Source: Saccharospirillum sp965652395 (GTDB lineage Bacteria; Pseudomonadota; Gammaproteobacteria; Pseudomonadales; Natronospirillaceae). From it: 64,000 nt of DNA. The DNA is taken from NCBI GenBank assembly GCA_965652395.1, contig CBFGUW010000011.1:60940-124939 (forward strand). Direction: 5' to 3'. Position numbers and translations under genes: made by a program. This document shows positions 36,932-46,062 of the stretch, piece after piece (position 1 is the first letter of the stretch; the number at the start of each line of letters is the position of its first letter). Below the pieces are notes generated by a model. That model was given only the letters and a program-made list of their open reading frames with translations, had not been told where the DNA came from and did no database searches.

Positions 36932-37678
36932 ATGAACACAGCGGAAGTGCTGAAGATTTTCGGCCTGGAACCCCGTGAGACCCGTATCTATCTGGCTTTG
37001 TTGCAATCCGGCCCGGCGTCGATCCGCGACATTGCCGACCGGGCGGGCATAAACCGGGGTACAACGCATGAACTGCTGAAACGCATGCAGCAAAAAGGAG
37101 TGGTCAGTTACTTTCCGAAAGGCAAGCGCAGGCACTTCAGCGCCGAACCACCGCAACGACTGAAAGAGCTGGCGCTGAACCATCAGCAACAGGTATCGGA
37201 GGCGATGGAGCTGCTGGACGATAAAGTGATTCCCGAACTCAGCCACCTGCGACCGGCGACCGGTAATGCGGATGTGCATTATTATGAGGGCGATGACGGC
37301 ATTGAATTAGTGTTGAAAGATATCCTGTCGACCGTCAGCGAGCAGGAAAGTCGCAGTTACTGCATTTATTCGGCCAAGGCGATCCGTAAATACCTCTATC
37401 GCCCGTTCCCGAACTACACTCGCCAGCGGGTCAAAATGGGCATTAATGTGCGGGTAATCGCCATCGGCGAGGGTGGTGAGGAAGCGCCCCTGGCGGATCG
37501 TAAATGGATCAACGAAAAGTCCAGTGACCGTGCCGGTAGCTACATTGCCATCTACCCACCCAAGCTGGCCATGATCTCCCTCAGCCATGGCGATCTGCCT
37601 ACCGCTGTCGTGATCAACTCCCCTACCATTGCCAATACCCAGCAGGTTATCTTCAATACTCTATGGGAGACCTTGTAG
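36932..37678 (+). CDS. TrmB-like winged-helix transcriptional regulator
   Basis: This 248-aa protein has an N-terminal TrmB-type winged helix (about 1-75: LEPRETRIYLALLQSGPASI, ADRAGINRGTTHELLKRMQQ), a short coiled stretch and a C-terminal ligand-sensor-like domain (about 105-248). TrmB regulators are best known from archaea, where they sense sugars; bacterial members are scattered. The gene starts two bases after the flavin reductase stop, indicating an operon. Its target is not known. Confidence 0.75.
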   Translation: MNTAEVLKIFGLEPRETRIYLALLQSGPASIRDIADRAGINRGTTHELLKRMQQKGVVSYFPKGKRRHFSAEPPQRLKELALNHQQQVSEAMELLDDKVIPELSHLRPATGNADVHYYEGDDGIELVLKDILSTVSEQESRSYCIYSAKAIRKYLYRPFPNYTRQRVKMGINVRVIAIGEGGEEAPLADRKWINEKSSDRAGSYIAIYPPKLAMISLSHGDLPTAVVINSPTIANTQQVIFNTLWETL

Positions 37679-37694
37679 GCTTGGGTTTCTTTTT

Positions 37695-38105
37695 CTAGCG
37701 GCCTAAACCCTCGAAGCTAAACCCGTCGGGCAACAAGTCCTCGGCGGTCCATTCCTTGAAGGTGTCACCGTCGTTGGTAGCCCAGATTTTGGCACCGGCA
37801 GGCAAAAACTCAGCTATGACCTGGCGACAGCCACCACAGGGTGAATACAAGCGTTCACCTGGCATATAGATCACCAACTCGCTGATCTCACCCGGACGAA
37901 CCCCGGCTGCTGCCGCTGCACTTATGGCGTTGCGTTCGCCGCACATACCCAAGGGGTAGGAGCGGTTTTCCACGTTGCATCCACTGAAGACCCGGCCGTC
38001 TTCCGTCTTTAAGGCAGCCCCTACCGGGAACTTACTGTAGGGAACGTAGGCGTGGCCGGCTACGGACTGAGCCGCAGCCTTCAGTTTTGGGTCTGGCTTG
38101 GTCAT
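37695..38105 (-). CDS. cdd: Cytidine deaminase, homotetrameric zinc type
   Basis: Cdd (136 aa) deaminates cytidine and deoxycytidine in nucleoside salvage. The zinc site is the three-cysteine form: Cys55 in MCGERNA with catalytic Glu57, and Cys90/Cys93 in PCGGC. The length fits the small tetrameric class. The start overlaps the deoD stop by four bases, so it is coupled to it, and the gene converges on the TrmB-like regulator with 16 bases between. Confidence 0.95.
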   Translation of the reverse strand: MTKPDPKLKAAAQSVAGHAYVPYSKFPVGAALKTEDGRVFSGCNVENRSYPLGMCGERNAISAAAAAGVRPGEISELVIYMPGERLYSPCGGCRQVIAEFLPAGAKIWATNDGDTFKEWTAEDLLPDGFSFEGLGR

Positions 38106-38818
38106 TCTTCCAGTTCCAAAGTTGAATCCAGCGTGAGGCGAATCATGTCGTTAAAGGTGGTCTGGCGCTCGTCAGACGTGGTCGCTTCACCGCGGGTAAT
38201 GTGATCGCTGACGGTCAGTACCGTCAGTGCACGGGCACCGAATTCAGCCGCTACGCCGTACAGACCGGCCGCTTCCATATCCACCGCCAACACACCCATT
38301 TTCTCGAGTGTGGACATCAGTGTCGTATCCGGTGAGTAAAACAGGTCGGAGGTGAAGACATTGCCGACCCGAACATCGATATTCGCGTTCCGAGCCGAAG
38401 CGACGGCTTTCTCCAACAGGCTGAAATCAGCCAGTGCCGCGAAGTCGTAGCCGTTCAGGCGCAAACGGTTCACGCCGGAATCCGTACTGGCGCCCATGGC
38501 GATGATGACGTCACGCAGTTTAATGTCCTGGGAAATAGCACCGCAGGTGCCCACCCGAATCAGGTTGCGGACGCCATAATCGGTGATCAGTTCTTTCGCA
38601 TAGATCGACATGGAAGGTACACCCATGCCGGAGCCCATAATGGAAATCGGCTTGCCTTTATAACGGCCGGTAAAACCAAACATATTGCGCACATCCGTTA
38701 CCCGGCGAGCCTCTTCCAGGAAGGTTTCGGCAATAAACTGAGCACGCAAAGGATCGCCCGGCATCAGAACCGTTTTGGCGAAATCACCCGCCTGAGCATT
38801 AATGTGGGGAGTGGGCAT
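38102..38818 (-). CDS. deoD: Purine nucleoside phosphorylase, DeoD type
   Basis: DeoD (238 aa) cleaves purine (deoxy)nucleosides with phosphate in the cytoplasm. The N-terminal PTPHINAQAGDFAKTVLMPG and ATAACTDS-like GASTDSGVNRLRL segments fit, as do the active-site EAAGLYGVAAE and SDHI. The ATG at 38818 has AGAGG six bases upstream and is preferred to the GTG at 38824. The gene precedes cdd in a nucleoside-salvage pair. Confidence 0.96.
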   Translation of the reverse strand: MPTPHINAQAGDFAKTVLMPGDPLRAQFIAETFLEEARRVTDVRNMFGFTGRYKGKPISIMGSGMGVPSMSIYAKELITDYGVRNLIRVGTCGAISQDIKLRDVIIAMGASTDSGVNRLRLNGYDFAALADFSLLEKAVASARNANIDVRVGNVFTSDLFYSPDTTLMSTLEKMGVLAVDMEAAGLYGVAAEFGARALTVLTVSDHITRGEATTSDERQTTFNDMIRLTLDSTLELEE

Positions 38819-38950
38819 GAGCACCTCTTATTTTCTGACCATTCGTTCAAGTTTTGGCACTATAGCGAATCTGTTCCGCCAAGCCAAGCACGTCCAACAA
38901 CCGGAGCAGGATACCCGGATGGCGTTACTGGTGACAGGATGGGAGGAGAT

Positions 38951-40390
38951 TCACCGCCGGGGGAGCAGTACCGCGGCTTCCAGTCCGCCGCCGACGCGAT
39001 TTCGAAGCCTGAGCTGCCCACCATGAGCATGAGCGATGTTCCGGGCAATACTCAGCCCCAGTCCGGCACCGCCGGTGTTGCGGTTACGGGAGGTCTCCAG
39101 CCTCACATAGGGTTCGAAAACCTTATTGAGTTGGTTTTCGGGTATCCCGGGGCCATTATCAACTACATAAATCTTCAATTCCTGACGACTATCGACGATA
39201 TCTAGCCGAACCTGAGTGCCATAGAAAGCGGCATTATGAACCAGATTCGACAAGCAGCGTTTCAGCGCCAGAGGTTTACCGTAGAAGGGTCTGTGCGCCT
39301 GGCCTTGAATGGTCAGATCGAAGCCGAGCAGGTCCAGATCATCCTGAAGGGTGCGTACCATCTGGTTGATGTCGATGGGATGGGTGGCCTCGTGGACATC
39401 GGTGCTTCGGCCCAGGTCCAGCGCGCCCTTGACCATGCCTTCGAGTTCTTCCAGATCCTTGATCATTTTGGTTTTGACCTGGCTTTCGTCCATCATCTCC
39501 GCCCTCAGGCGAAGCCGTGTAATGGGCGTTTTCAAGTCATGTGAGATGGCGGAGAACAATCGCTCCCGGTCGTCGACAAAACGCAACACCCTTTCCTGCA
39601 TCAGGTTAAACGCACGGGCGGTTTCTTTCACTTCCCGGGTGCCGGTTTCATCCAGTGGGGCCAAATGGATATCGGTGCCAAGGTGTCGAGCGGCCGAGGC
39701 CAGGTTGCTGAGCGGCCGGGTCAGCCAGCGCACCACCACCCAAAGAATGGCCACCAGTATGATCATCAGCGTGCCCAGAAACAGCAATTGCCCCTGGTCG
39801 AGGTACTGGGTTTCGCTGAGGAAGTAGGGATCGGGCAGTAAACCGGCCAGATAGAGCCACTCGGTCTCGCCCACCGGTACCTGAGCGACGATTACCGGTG
39901 GAGGGTCAGGCTCCAGAATCAGGGTGTTTTGCGCCCAGCGTGGTGGCAGGTCGACCAGGCGGATGTCGTTTTTATACACCTTCAGAAAACGCGGATCGGC
40001 GAATTCAACATGCAGGTCGGCCAGGCGTTGGCCCAGTTTTTCTTCAATGGCCTGATGAAAGTCGGCGAGGAAACGTTGCTTGGCCGAGGTGGCCCGGATG
40101 GGGTCGACACCAATAAATTCATCGTTTATCGACACCAGAAAGCGGGAGCCGCCCATATCCCTTAACTGGTTAATGATGATATGGCGATAATCTCTCGGGT
40201 AGGCGCGAATGAATTCCATGGTCGATCCCATGGAAAACGCCAGATCCCGTGCCATGGCCTCCCCCTGCTGTTCCCGCTTCAGCTCCAGGAAATACAACCA
40301 CACGTAGTTACTGATGGAGAAGGCGCTGATCAGGCCCAGCACCATCAACACCAGCAATCGGCTGTACAGTGAAGAGAAGCGGAAAGTCAT
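38951..40390 (-). CDS. envZ: EnvZ-like osmosensor-type histidine kinase
   Basis: This 479-aa sensor kinase has two membrane helices (about 10-33 and 202-222) around a periplasmic sensor, a HAMP linker, a dimerisation box with phospho-acceptor His284 (FSAISHDLKTPITRLRLR), and a catalytic domain (VDNGPGIPENQLNKVFEP, GGAGLGLSIARNIAHAHGG). The ATG is two bases after the ompR stop. The downstream response regulator of the OmpR class supports the name; the sensory signal is not known. Confidence 0.9.
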   Translation of the reverse strand: MTFRFSSLYSRLLVLMVLGLISAFSISNYVWLYFLELKREQQGEAMARDLAFSMGSTMEFIRAYPRDYRHIIINQLRDMGGSRFLVSINDEFIGVDPIRATSAKQRFLADFHQAIEEKLGQRLADLHVEFADPRFLKVYKNDIRLVDLPPRWAQNTLILEPDPPPVIVAQVPVGETEWLYLAGLLPDPYFLSETQYLDQGQLLFLGTLMIILVAILWVVVRWLTRPLSNLASAARHLGTDIHLAPLDETGTREVKETARAFNLMQERVLRFVDDRERLFSAISHDLKTPITRLRLRAEMMDESQVKTKMIKDLEELEGMVKGALDLGRSTDVHEATHPIDINQMVRTLQDDLDLLGFDLTIQGQAHRPFYGKPLALKRCLSNLVHNAAFYGTQVRLDIVDSRQELKIYVVDNGPGIPENQLNKVFEPYVRLETSRNRNTGGAGLGLSIARNIAHAHGGQLRLRNRVGGGLEAAVLLPRR

Positions 40391-40392
40391 GC

Positions 40393-41121
40393 TTATTCAG
40401 CGACCACCGGAACCGTCAGGATATAACCGGCACCCCGCACCGTCTTGATTAACTGCGGCGACTTCCCATCGTCCTGCAACCGGCTGCGCAAGCGACTGAT
40501 CTGGACATCAATGGAGCGGTCGAACGGCGAGGAATCCCGACCACGCAGATGGTGGCTGAGATCGTCCCGGCTGAGCACTTCGCCCGGGCGCGACAGGAAC
40601 AGCTGCAGTAAATTGAAATCCGCGCCATTGAGGGATTGTGCCTGACCGTTTGGGTTGGTCAGTTCACGGTTGGTCATATCCAGCAGCCAATCGCCAAAAC
40701 GAATGCGCTGGGCACTCTCAGTACCATGCCGCTCGCCGCCATCTTCATAACGGCGAAGCACGGCTTTGATACGAGCGAGCAGCTCCCTCGGGTTGAAGGG
40801 TTTGCCCACATAATCATCCGCTCCCAATTCCAGCCCTATAATACGGTCTGTTTCATCGGATCCCGCAGTCAGCATGATGATGGGAACATTGGACTTGGCA
40901 CGGACCTCCTTACACAGGGTAAAACCATCATCCCCGGGCATCATGATGTCCAAAACGATCAAGTCCAGCCGCTGCCCCGGCCAATACTGGCGCATCTCCT
41001 GACCATCGGCGGCGGTTGAAACGGCGAAGCCGTTTTTCTCAAGGTATTCTTTCAAAAGGTCACGGATGTCTTCATCGTCATCCACAACCAGGATGCGCTT
41101 TTGTTGTTCTGTCTGCATCAC
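40393..41121 (-). CDS. ompR: OmpR-family response regulator
   Basis: This 242-aa response regulator has a receiver domain (Asp58 in DLIVLDIMMPGDDG, Lys in GADDYVGKPFNP) and a C-terminal winged helix (LSRPGEVLSRDDLSHHLRGR, VDVQISRLRSRL-like). It is first in the operon with the EnvZ-like kinase. Its promoter region is shared with divergently read cyaA and contains a direct repeat (41205-41220) like an OmpR box. Confidence 0.93.
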   Translation of the reverse strand: MMQTEQQKRILVVDDDEDIRDLLKEYLEKNGFAVSTAADGQEMRQYWPGQRLDLIVLDIMMPGDDGFTLCKEVRAKSNVPIIMLTAGSDETDRIIGLELGADDYVGKPFNPRELLARIKAVLRRYEDGGERHGTESAQRIRFGDWLLDMTNRELTNPNGQAQSLNGADFNLLQLFLSRPGEVLSRDDLSHHLRGRDSSPFDRSIDVQISRLRSRLQDDGKSPQLIKTVRGAGYILTVPVVAE

Positions 41122-41204
41122 TGATCCACTGTCTGTTGTACTTCAGGTTGCTGGACAGGCCAGCCAACACCCGCAGAGTGTACCCTGGGGCAACGGCTGG
41201 CTTT

Positions 41205-41220
41205 GTAACAAAGTATAACA
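41205..41220. promoter_or_regulatory. Tandem 10-bp-spaced GTAACA/ATAACA repeat, possible OmpR site
   Basis: GTAACA (41205-41210) and ATAACA (41215-41220) lie exactly 10 bases apart between ompR and cyaA. OmpR-family regulators bind direct repeats of this spacing, so autoregulation is plausible but unproven. Confidence 0.4.
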
Positions 41221-41406
41221 ACCATGAAAGCGCCCCCAATATTTGCATGCCATCTTTACGTTGGGGAGACCATACGAAGAGACAAGAGCACTGACGACTT
41301 TCCTGGAGCCTCGGATGAATTGCCTTGCAGCCACCTATTTCGACTACACTTGGGACATCAGTCACACTTCACCTTTCCATCTACCGAATCATCAGGATAT
41401 AGCCCA

Positions 41407-44256
41407 GTGGCGGAAGAGGCATCCCTAGCACCCGATAAAGCCCCCAGTTGGCAGCTCCTCCAAGATCGTCGGGAACGTTTTCTCACGGTCAACGAAGGCC
41501 GGCTTGCGCGTCTGCGAGACGGTCTACAGACCAAGCAACGGCAGTGTCTCGACCTGATACCGCTGCTGTTTCATACCAACCTGTCCCAGGCGCCCGGTTT
41601 TGTGGATGAGCCGGAAATGCCGGTCGGTCTGGTCAACTACACCCCGGCGGCGGGCACGGTGCAGATGTTGCGCGGTTATCACCGCTCGATCAACGCGGCC
41701 GACTTGCGCCCCCCTTTTCCCAAGCTGCTCAGTCTCTATCTAATGGGTTCCAGCGGCAGCATAGCCCAGTCCACCACCTCGGACCTGGACATCTGGGTAT
41801 GCTACAGCAGCGATTTGACCGGTGAGCAAATTCGCCTGCTGGACTTTAAAGCTCAGGCACTGACACGCTGGGCGGAAGGGTTCAATCTCGAAGTGCATTT
41901 TTTTCTGATGGACGGCCACCGGTTCCAGGGCGGTGATCAACGTTCACTTACCGGCGAGAATTGTGGTTCCACCCAACACTTTCTACTCCTGGACGAGTTC
42001 TACCGCACCGGCCAGCTACTCGCCGGTTCGAGCCCCGCCTGGTGGCTGATTCCTTCCGAACAGGAGGAAAACTATCAGGCTGTCATCGACGACTACCACA
42101 ATCGGGGCCTGCTGAATAAAGACCAATGCATCGATTTTGGCCCCTTACCCCAACTTCCGCCCGGCGAATTCATCGGCGCTGGGCTCTGGCAGCTCTATAA
42201 GGGCATCGACTCCCCCCATAAATCGGTGCTCAAATTACTGTTGTTGGAAGTCTATGCGCGAGAATTTCCCGAGGTCACGAGTCTGGCGCGGCGCTTCAAG
42301 GACGCCATCCACAGCAACTACCTGACCCTGAACGACCTCGACCCCTACGCCATGCTCTACCATCGCATCGAGGCCTATTTAAAAGAACGGGGCGAAAGCG
42401 ATCGGTTGGAACTGGTACGACGCTGTTTTTACTTCAAGGTCGGCATTCCGATGAGCCGGAACATCCGCAGTGTGGGTTGGCGCCGCAGGCTGATGCAGCA
42501 AATGGTGGATGACTGGAACTGGAGCGAAGGCCACCTGCAATACTTGGACAGCTATCGGAACTGGCCTGTTCAGGATGTCATGCGTGAACGCAAGCTGCTT
42601 ATCAATGAACTCACCCATGGTTACCGCTTCCTGACACAGTTTGCGGCCGAACACCAAAGCAACCATTTAATGAGCCAGCAGGATTTGTTGATCCTAAGTC
42701 GAAAACTCCATGCCGCCTTCGACCGAAAACGCGGCAAAATCGACTTTGTCCGTTTCGGTCAGGATGTCGATCTCAGCCATGAGAAGGTCCGCATTCACGA
42801 GGAAGAGGATCGCCAACAAAAAGGCCAAACCTATTGGGCCGCCTACAGCCAGACTCAAGCCGGTGGCGATGAACCCACCGCATTGAAAAAAACGCCGGGG
42901 TTGCTCGAAGCCTTACTGTGGTGTCATCTCAATGGGCTGCTGGCGGCGCATTTTCATATCCCGGTATTCAGTCGACAGGACGATCTCAGCGAATTTGAAA
43001 TCCGCAAGACACTGGCCACACTGCGACAAGCCCTTCCGACAGATATACCCACCGTCGCCGAGACCAATTATTTTCAACCAGCGCTGATTGAACGGGTCCT
43101 GTTGTTCGTCAACCTTGGATACGATCCTCTGAAACACCTGACCGACCGAGGCCTGCAGAAAATTTCCGCACGCAGTAACAGCCTGGATTTCAGCGCGATG
43201 CGCGAAAATCTGGTGGGCACCATCGATATGGTGATCATTAATTCCTGGGGCGAGGTCATGGTTGAGCGATTCGCCGATCAGGAAGCCCTCCCTCAGACGT
43301 TACAGTTCCTGTTGTCGAGACTCAGCAAACAGGGCGGGCGCGCCCGGCCAATGCTGGAAGCCTATTGTCATAATCAAACCCGCCCTCACGCCATTGCCAA
43401 ACGGCTACAGGATCTGTTGAACGATGCCATCGACAGCCTGTTCGAGGCGCAGATGGGTCGCCCAGTCCGGTTTCTCTACAATCTCGGCCCTCAATATCGA
43501 GCTCTGTTTTTTACCGGAAAACAAATTCATCCGCTGCAATTCGACTCTGAAGTGGAATTGGTGGAATGGCTGGGTTCTGAACAACCAGGCCACAGCTATA
43601 TTCGCCCGGACCGTTTGTTCGAAACGCCGCGCAACCATTTAAAAGCGGTATTGATGGAACAACCGACGGATGCATCCATCACCCTCGTCTATCGACTCAC
43701 CGAGCGGCAGGCCACGCTCTATTTAATCGATGAACAGGGTTCGGTTCTGAAGTTTCGCCAACCCTACTACAACCTTCCGACTCTGCTTGCGCCCTTGATC
43801 CGGTTTTTGAGGATTACCGAACACCGGCAACGAAGCGAGGAGGACGCCATCCACCTGCACCAACGCACCGTGAATTGTTACGAACTGGTCAGCAAAGGCG
43901 CGGGGGAGCCGCGTTTGAACCGGGCCCGGCTTACCGGATTGATGCAGGAGGGCCGATTCATCAACTTGCAGGCGGTGATGGATAAGAACAACCGGGGGCG
44001 CTACGAATACCAGATGATCTGCAACGACAAAGAATTCAGTACGGCCGACCTCGGCGAACATTTCTACACCGCTGTCGCTTCCTACGTGTTGGGTTTGCGG
44101 GCTCAAGGCCAACGCTATCCGGTTTACATTACCGACCTGGCGTTAACCGACCGTGTGCTGGCGGGGCTGCCTTATGGTCGAGCCCAGACCATGCATTATG
44201 TGAAAGCCAAACTGAAACTGGAGAAGCGCATCAACGAAGCGATGAAAGGGCTGTGA
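41407..44256 (+). CDS. cyaA: Class I adenylate cyclase
   Basis: CyaA (949 aa from the GTG at 41407) makes cyclic AMP from ATP. It belongs to class I, known from enterobacteria and pseudomonads. The N-terminal catalytic domain has MGSSGSIAQSTTSDLDIWVC with the paired acidic residues of the nucleotidyltransferase fold. The long C-terminal region is regulatory. The GTG start is preferred because AGGA lies nine bases upstream and homologues begin close to RERFLTVNEGRLAR. A start at 41224 would add about 60 non-family residues. It is divergent from ompR, and its stop abuts the stop of the convergent astE-like gene with no gap. Confidence 0.95.
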   Translation: MAEEASLAPDKAPSWQLLQDRRERFLTVNEGRLARLRDGLQTKQRQCLDLIPLLFHTNLSQAPGFVDEPEMPVGLVNYTPAAGTVQMLRGYHRSINAADLRPPFPKLLSLYLMGSSGSIAQSTTSDLDIWVCYSSDLTGEQIRLLDFKAQALTRWAEGFNLEVHFFLMDGHRFQGGDQRSLTGENCGSTQHFLLLDEFYRTGQLLAGSSPAWWLIPSEQEENYQAVIDDYHNRGLLNKDQCIDFGPLPQLPPGEFIGAGLWQLYKGIDSPHKSVLKLLLLEVYAREFPEVTSLARRFKDAIHSNYLTLNDLDPYAMLYHRIEAYLKERGESDRLELVRRCFYFKVGIPMSRNIRSVGWRRRLMQQMVDDWNWSEGHLQYLDSYRNWPVQDVMRERKLLINELTHGYRFLTQFAAEHQSNHLMSQQDLLILSRKLHAAFDRKRGKIDFVRFGQDVDLSHEKVRIHEEEDRQQKGQTYWAAYSQTQAGGDEPTALKKTPGLLEALLWCHLNGLLAAHFHIPVFSRQDDLSEFEIRKTLATLRQALPTDIPTVAETNYFQPALIERVLLFVNLGYDPLKHLTDRGLQKISARSNSLDFSAMRENLVGTIDMVIINSWGEVMVERFADQEALPQTLQFLLSRLSKQGGRARPMLEAYCHNQTRPHAIAKRLQDLLNDAIDSLFEAQMGRPVRFLYNLGPQYRALFFTGKQIHPLQFDSEVELVEWLGSEQPGHSYIRPDRLFETPRNHLKAVLMEQPTDASITLVYRLTERQATLYLIDEQGSVLKFRQPYYNLPTLLAPLIRFLRITEHRQRSEEDAIHLHQRTVNCYELVSKGAGEPRLNRARLTGLMQEGRFINLQAVMDKNNRGRYEYQMICNDKEFSTADLGEHFYTAVASYVLGLRAQGQRYPVYITDLALTDRVLAGLPYGRAQTMHYVKAKLKLEKRINEAMKGL

Positions 44257-45261
44257 CTATCGCTTCATTCTCAACATCAAACCGGCACGGTGACCCACCG
44301 GTACTTTTGGGTTGGGGAATACAATGTATTCCGGCTCGTCGCCCACCCGGTATTCCTCCGCGCCATCTTTCCAGATCAGCGTGCCGGGTGCGTATTCGGT
44401 GAAGTTCAAGGCATCGTCCGGAATAAAGAACTCCCATTGCTCACTGGTGACCGTAATGGAATGGCACACCTCGAATTCACTGACGGTACGCTTGGGCTTC
44501 TCAGGAAGAGGTTCCCCTGCGATCAACTCGCGCAAGGCGTAATCAATCCCGCCATATCGCTTAAGGTCATTTTCCCCAAAGGGTTTAACCTGACCCAGCT
44601 CCAGAGTGAAACTCTCCGCGCCGTATTTGAGCGAGGAAAAAGACGAAAAGGTATTGGCTTCCTTTTGCTGCAGTAACACAGTGTCGATGTCAGCCCTGGC
44701 CAGGTACGCCTTTTGATTGTCGGGCAGTGACCGTCCGGGTACGAAGGGGTAGACACCAAAGCGTTCCCGCTGGCTGCCGCGTATGGCCGTGTGCAGGTCA
44801 TAGTGATAGCGCTTATTGACCGTGGTGGGCTCTTCCGCGAAGAAGTTGGCGACGTAAGCCTCCAGCTTCGCCGCTCGTTTTACTTCCTTCAAACCGGTGT
44901 CGTAATTCTGCCAGTCACCGGCAAAGAGGCGGTTCATATTGACATCCACAAAGCGCTCGCCACTTTTCATCGCCCAGGGGTTACCCATGATGAAAAGCGT
45001 CCGTTGGCCGACTTTCTGTTCTTCGTCCAATACATCCCGCACGATATCCCGCACGATTTCGATGGGGGCGGTTTCGTTACCATGGACCGCACATGAGATA
45101 ACGAGCGATGTATCGCAGGCCGTGTTCGGCTCCACACGCAGGACACCGCAATCATGCAAGGTCACTTCGGTTCCGGCGGAGAGAATATCGAACTGGGCGT
45201 CAACGGTGTCGTCGGCGGTGGCGAGGCTGTGTTCCAGAAAATCGTCGTAGGGGGCAAACAT
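44257..45261 (-). CDS. astE: Succinylglutamate desuccinylase/aspartoacylase family protein
   Basis: This 334-aa zinc amidohydrolase matches AstE, which releases glutamate and succinate in the arginine succinyltransferase pathway. Ligands are His60 and Glu63 in AVHGNETAPIEI, and His157 in HYDLHTAIRG. The probable catalytic Glu221 lies in FTLELGQ. It is last in the transporter operon, after a hairpin at 45287-45313. In Pseudomonas aeruginosa the aot operon also contains a member of this family, so it may be a transporter-linked paralogue rather than the pathway enzyme. Confidence 0.88.
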   Translation of the reverse strand: MFAPYDDFLEHSLATADDTVDAQFDILSAGTEVTLHDCGVLRVEPNTACDTSLVISCAVHGNETAPIEIVRDIVRDVLDEEQKVGQRTLFIMGNPWAMKSGERFVDVNMNRLFAGDWQNYDTGLKEVKRAAKLEAYVANFFAEEPTTVNKRYHYDLHTAIRGSQRERFGVYPFVPGRSLPDNQKAYLARADIDTVLLQQKEANTFSSFSSLKYGAESFTLELGQVKPFGENDLKRYGGIDYALRELIAGEPLPEKPKRTVSEFEVCHSITVTSEQWEFFIPDDALNFTEYAPGTLIWKDGAEEYRVGDEPEYIVFPNPKVPVGHRAGLMLRMKR

Positions 45262-45286
45262 TCAGGAAGGTTCCGGTTATTAATAG

Positions 45287-45313
45287 GGGATGCCGTCAAA
45301 CCCGGGGCATCCC
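45287..45313 (-). terminator. Hairpin between aotM and astE
   Basis: GGGATGCC (45287-45294) pairs with GGCATCCC (45306-45313). No long T-run follows on the minus strand, so it is more likely an attenuator or mRNA-end stabiliser than a full terminator. Confidence 0.55.
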
Positions 45314-45342
45314 GCTGAAAGACTGAATAAGTGTAAAGCTCG

Positions 45343-46056
45343 CTACCGTGGCTGCAGGTGCACCAACATGCGTTTTTCCAATTGCTTGAATACAGCCAGT
45401 ATGCCAAACGTCAGGCACAGGTAGATGCAGCCGACAAAAATAAATGCCGGGAAGGGAGCATAATACTGGGCGTAAATATCCCGAGCGGCACCCAGCAGGT
45501 CGATAATGGTCACCACGGAAGCAATCGCACTGGCGTGCAGCATGAATATCACTTCATTGCTGTAGGCCGGAATGGCTCGACGGAAGGCACTGGGCAACAC
45601 GATGCGACGGGTGCGTTTCCACCAGCCCATGCCGTAAGCCTTGGCCGCTTCAATTTCCCCGGCTGGAGTGGCCACAATGGCACCGCGGAAAATCTCCGTG
45701 GTATAGGCGGCGGTATTCAGCACGAAGGCGATCAATGCGGGGTAGAAAGCCCGTTCAAAAATCACCCAGAATACCGACTCCTGAATACCATCGATGAGGG
45801 TGACACCGTAGTAAATCAGGTACAGCTGGATGAGCAGTGGCGTGCCGCGAAATACATAGGTATACACCCACACCGGTCGGCTGAGCCAGGGGTTGGAGGA
45901 ACTGCGCATCAGCGCCAGCGGTACCGCCAGCACACCGCCGATAACCAAAGACATGAACACTAATTGGACAGTGGTAACCAAGCCATCCCAATAATGCAAT
46001 AAGGTCTGGGGAGTAAAGATGTCATTGTTTTCGAGCATTGCAATGAAAGCGTCCAT
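45343..46056 (-). CDS. aotM: Basic amino-acid ABC transporter permease (HisM/AotM type)
   Basis: This 237-aa inner-membrane permease of the polar amino-acid family has about five helices. The EAA-loop is EIEAAKAYGMGWWKRTRRIVLPSAFR, and RGTPLLIQLYLIYYG is typical of HisM. It pairs with the gene at 46063, six bases upstream. Together with the ATPase and binding protein it imports basic amino acids such as arginine and ornithine. The specificity comes from the binding-protein cysteines and the AstE-like neighbour. Confidence 0.88.
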   Translation of the reverse strand: MDAFIAMLENNDIFTPQTLLHYWDGLVTTVQLVFMSLVIGGVLAVPLALMRSSSNPWLSRPVWVYTYVFRGTPLLIQLYLIYYGVTLIDGIQESVFWVIFERAFYPALIAFVLNTAAYTTEIFRGAIVATPAGEIEAAKAYGMGWWKRTRRIVLPSAFRRAIPAYSNEVIFMLHASAIASVVTIIDLLGAARDIYAQYYAPFPAFIFVGCIYLCLTFGILAVFKQLEKRMLVHLQPR

Positions 46057-46062
46057 ACAACC

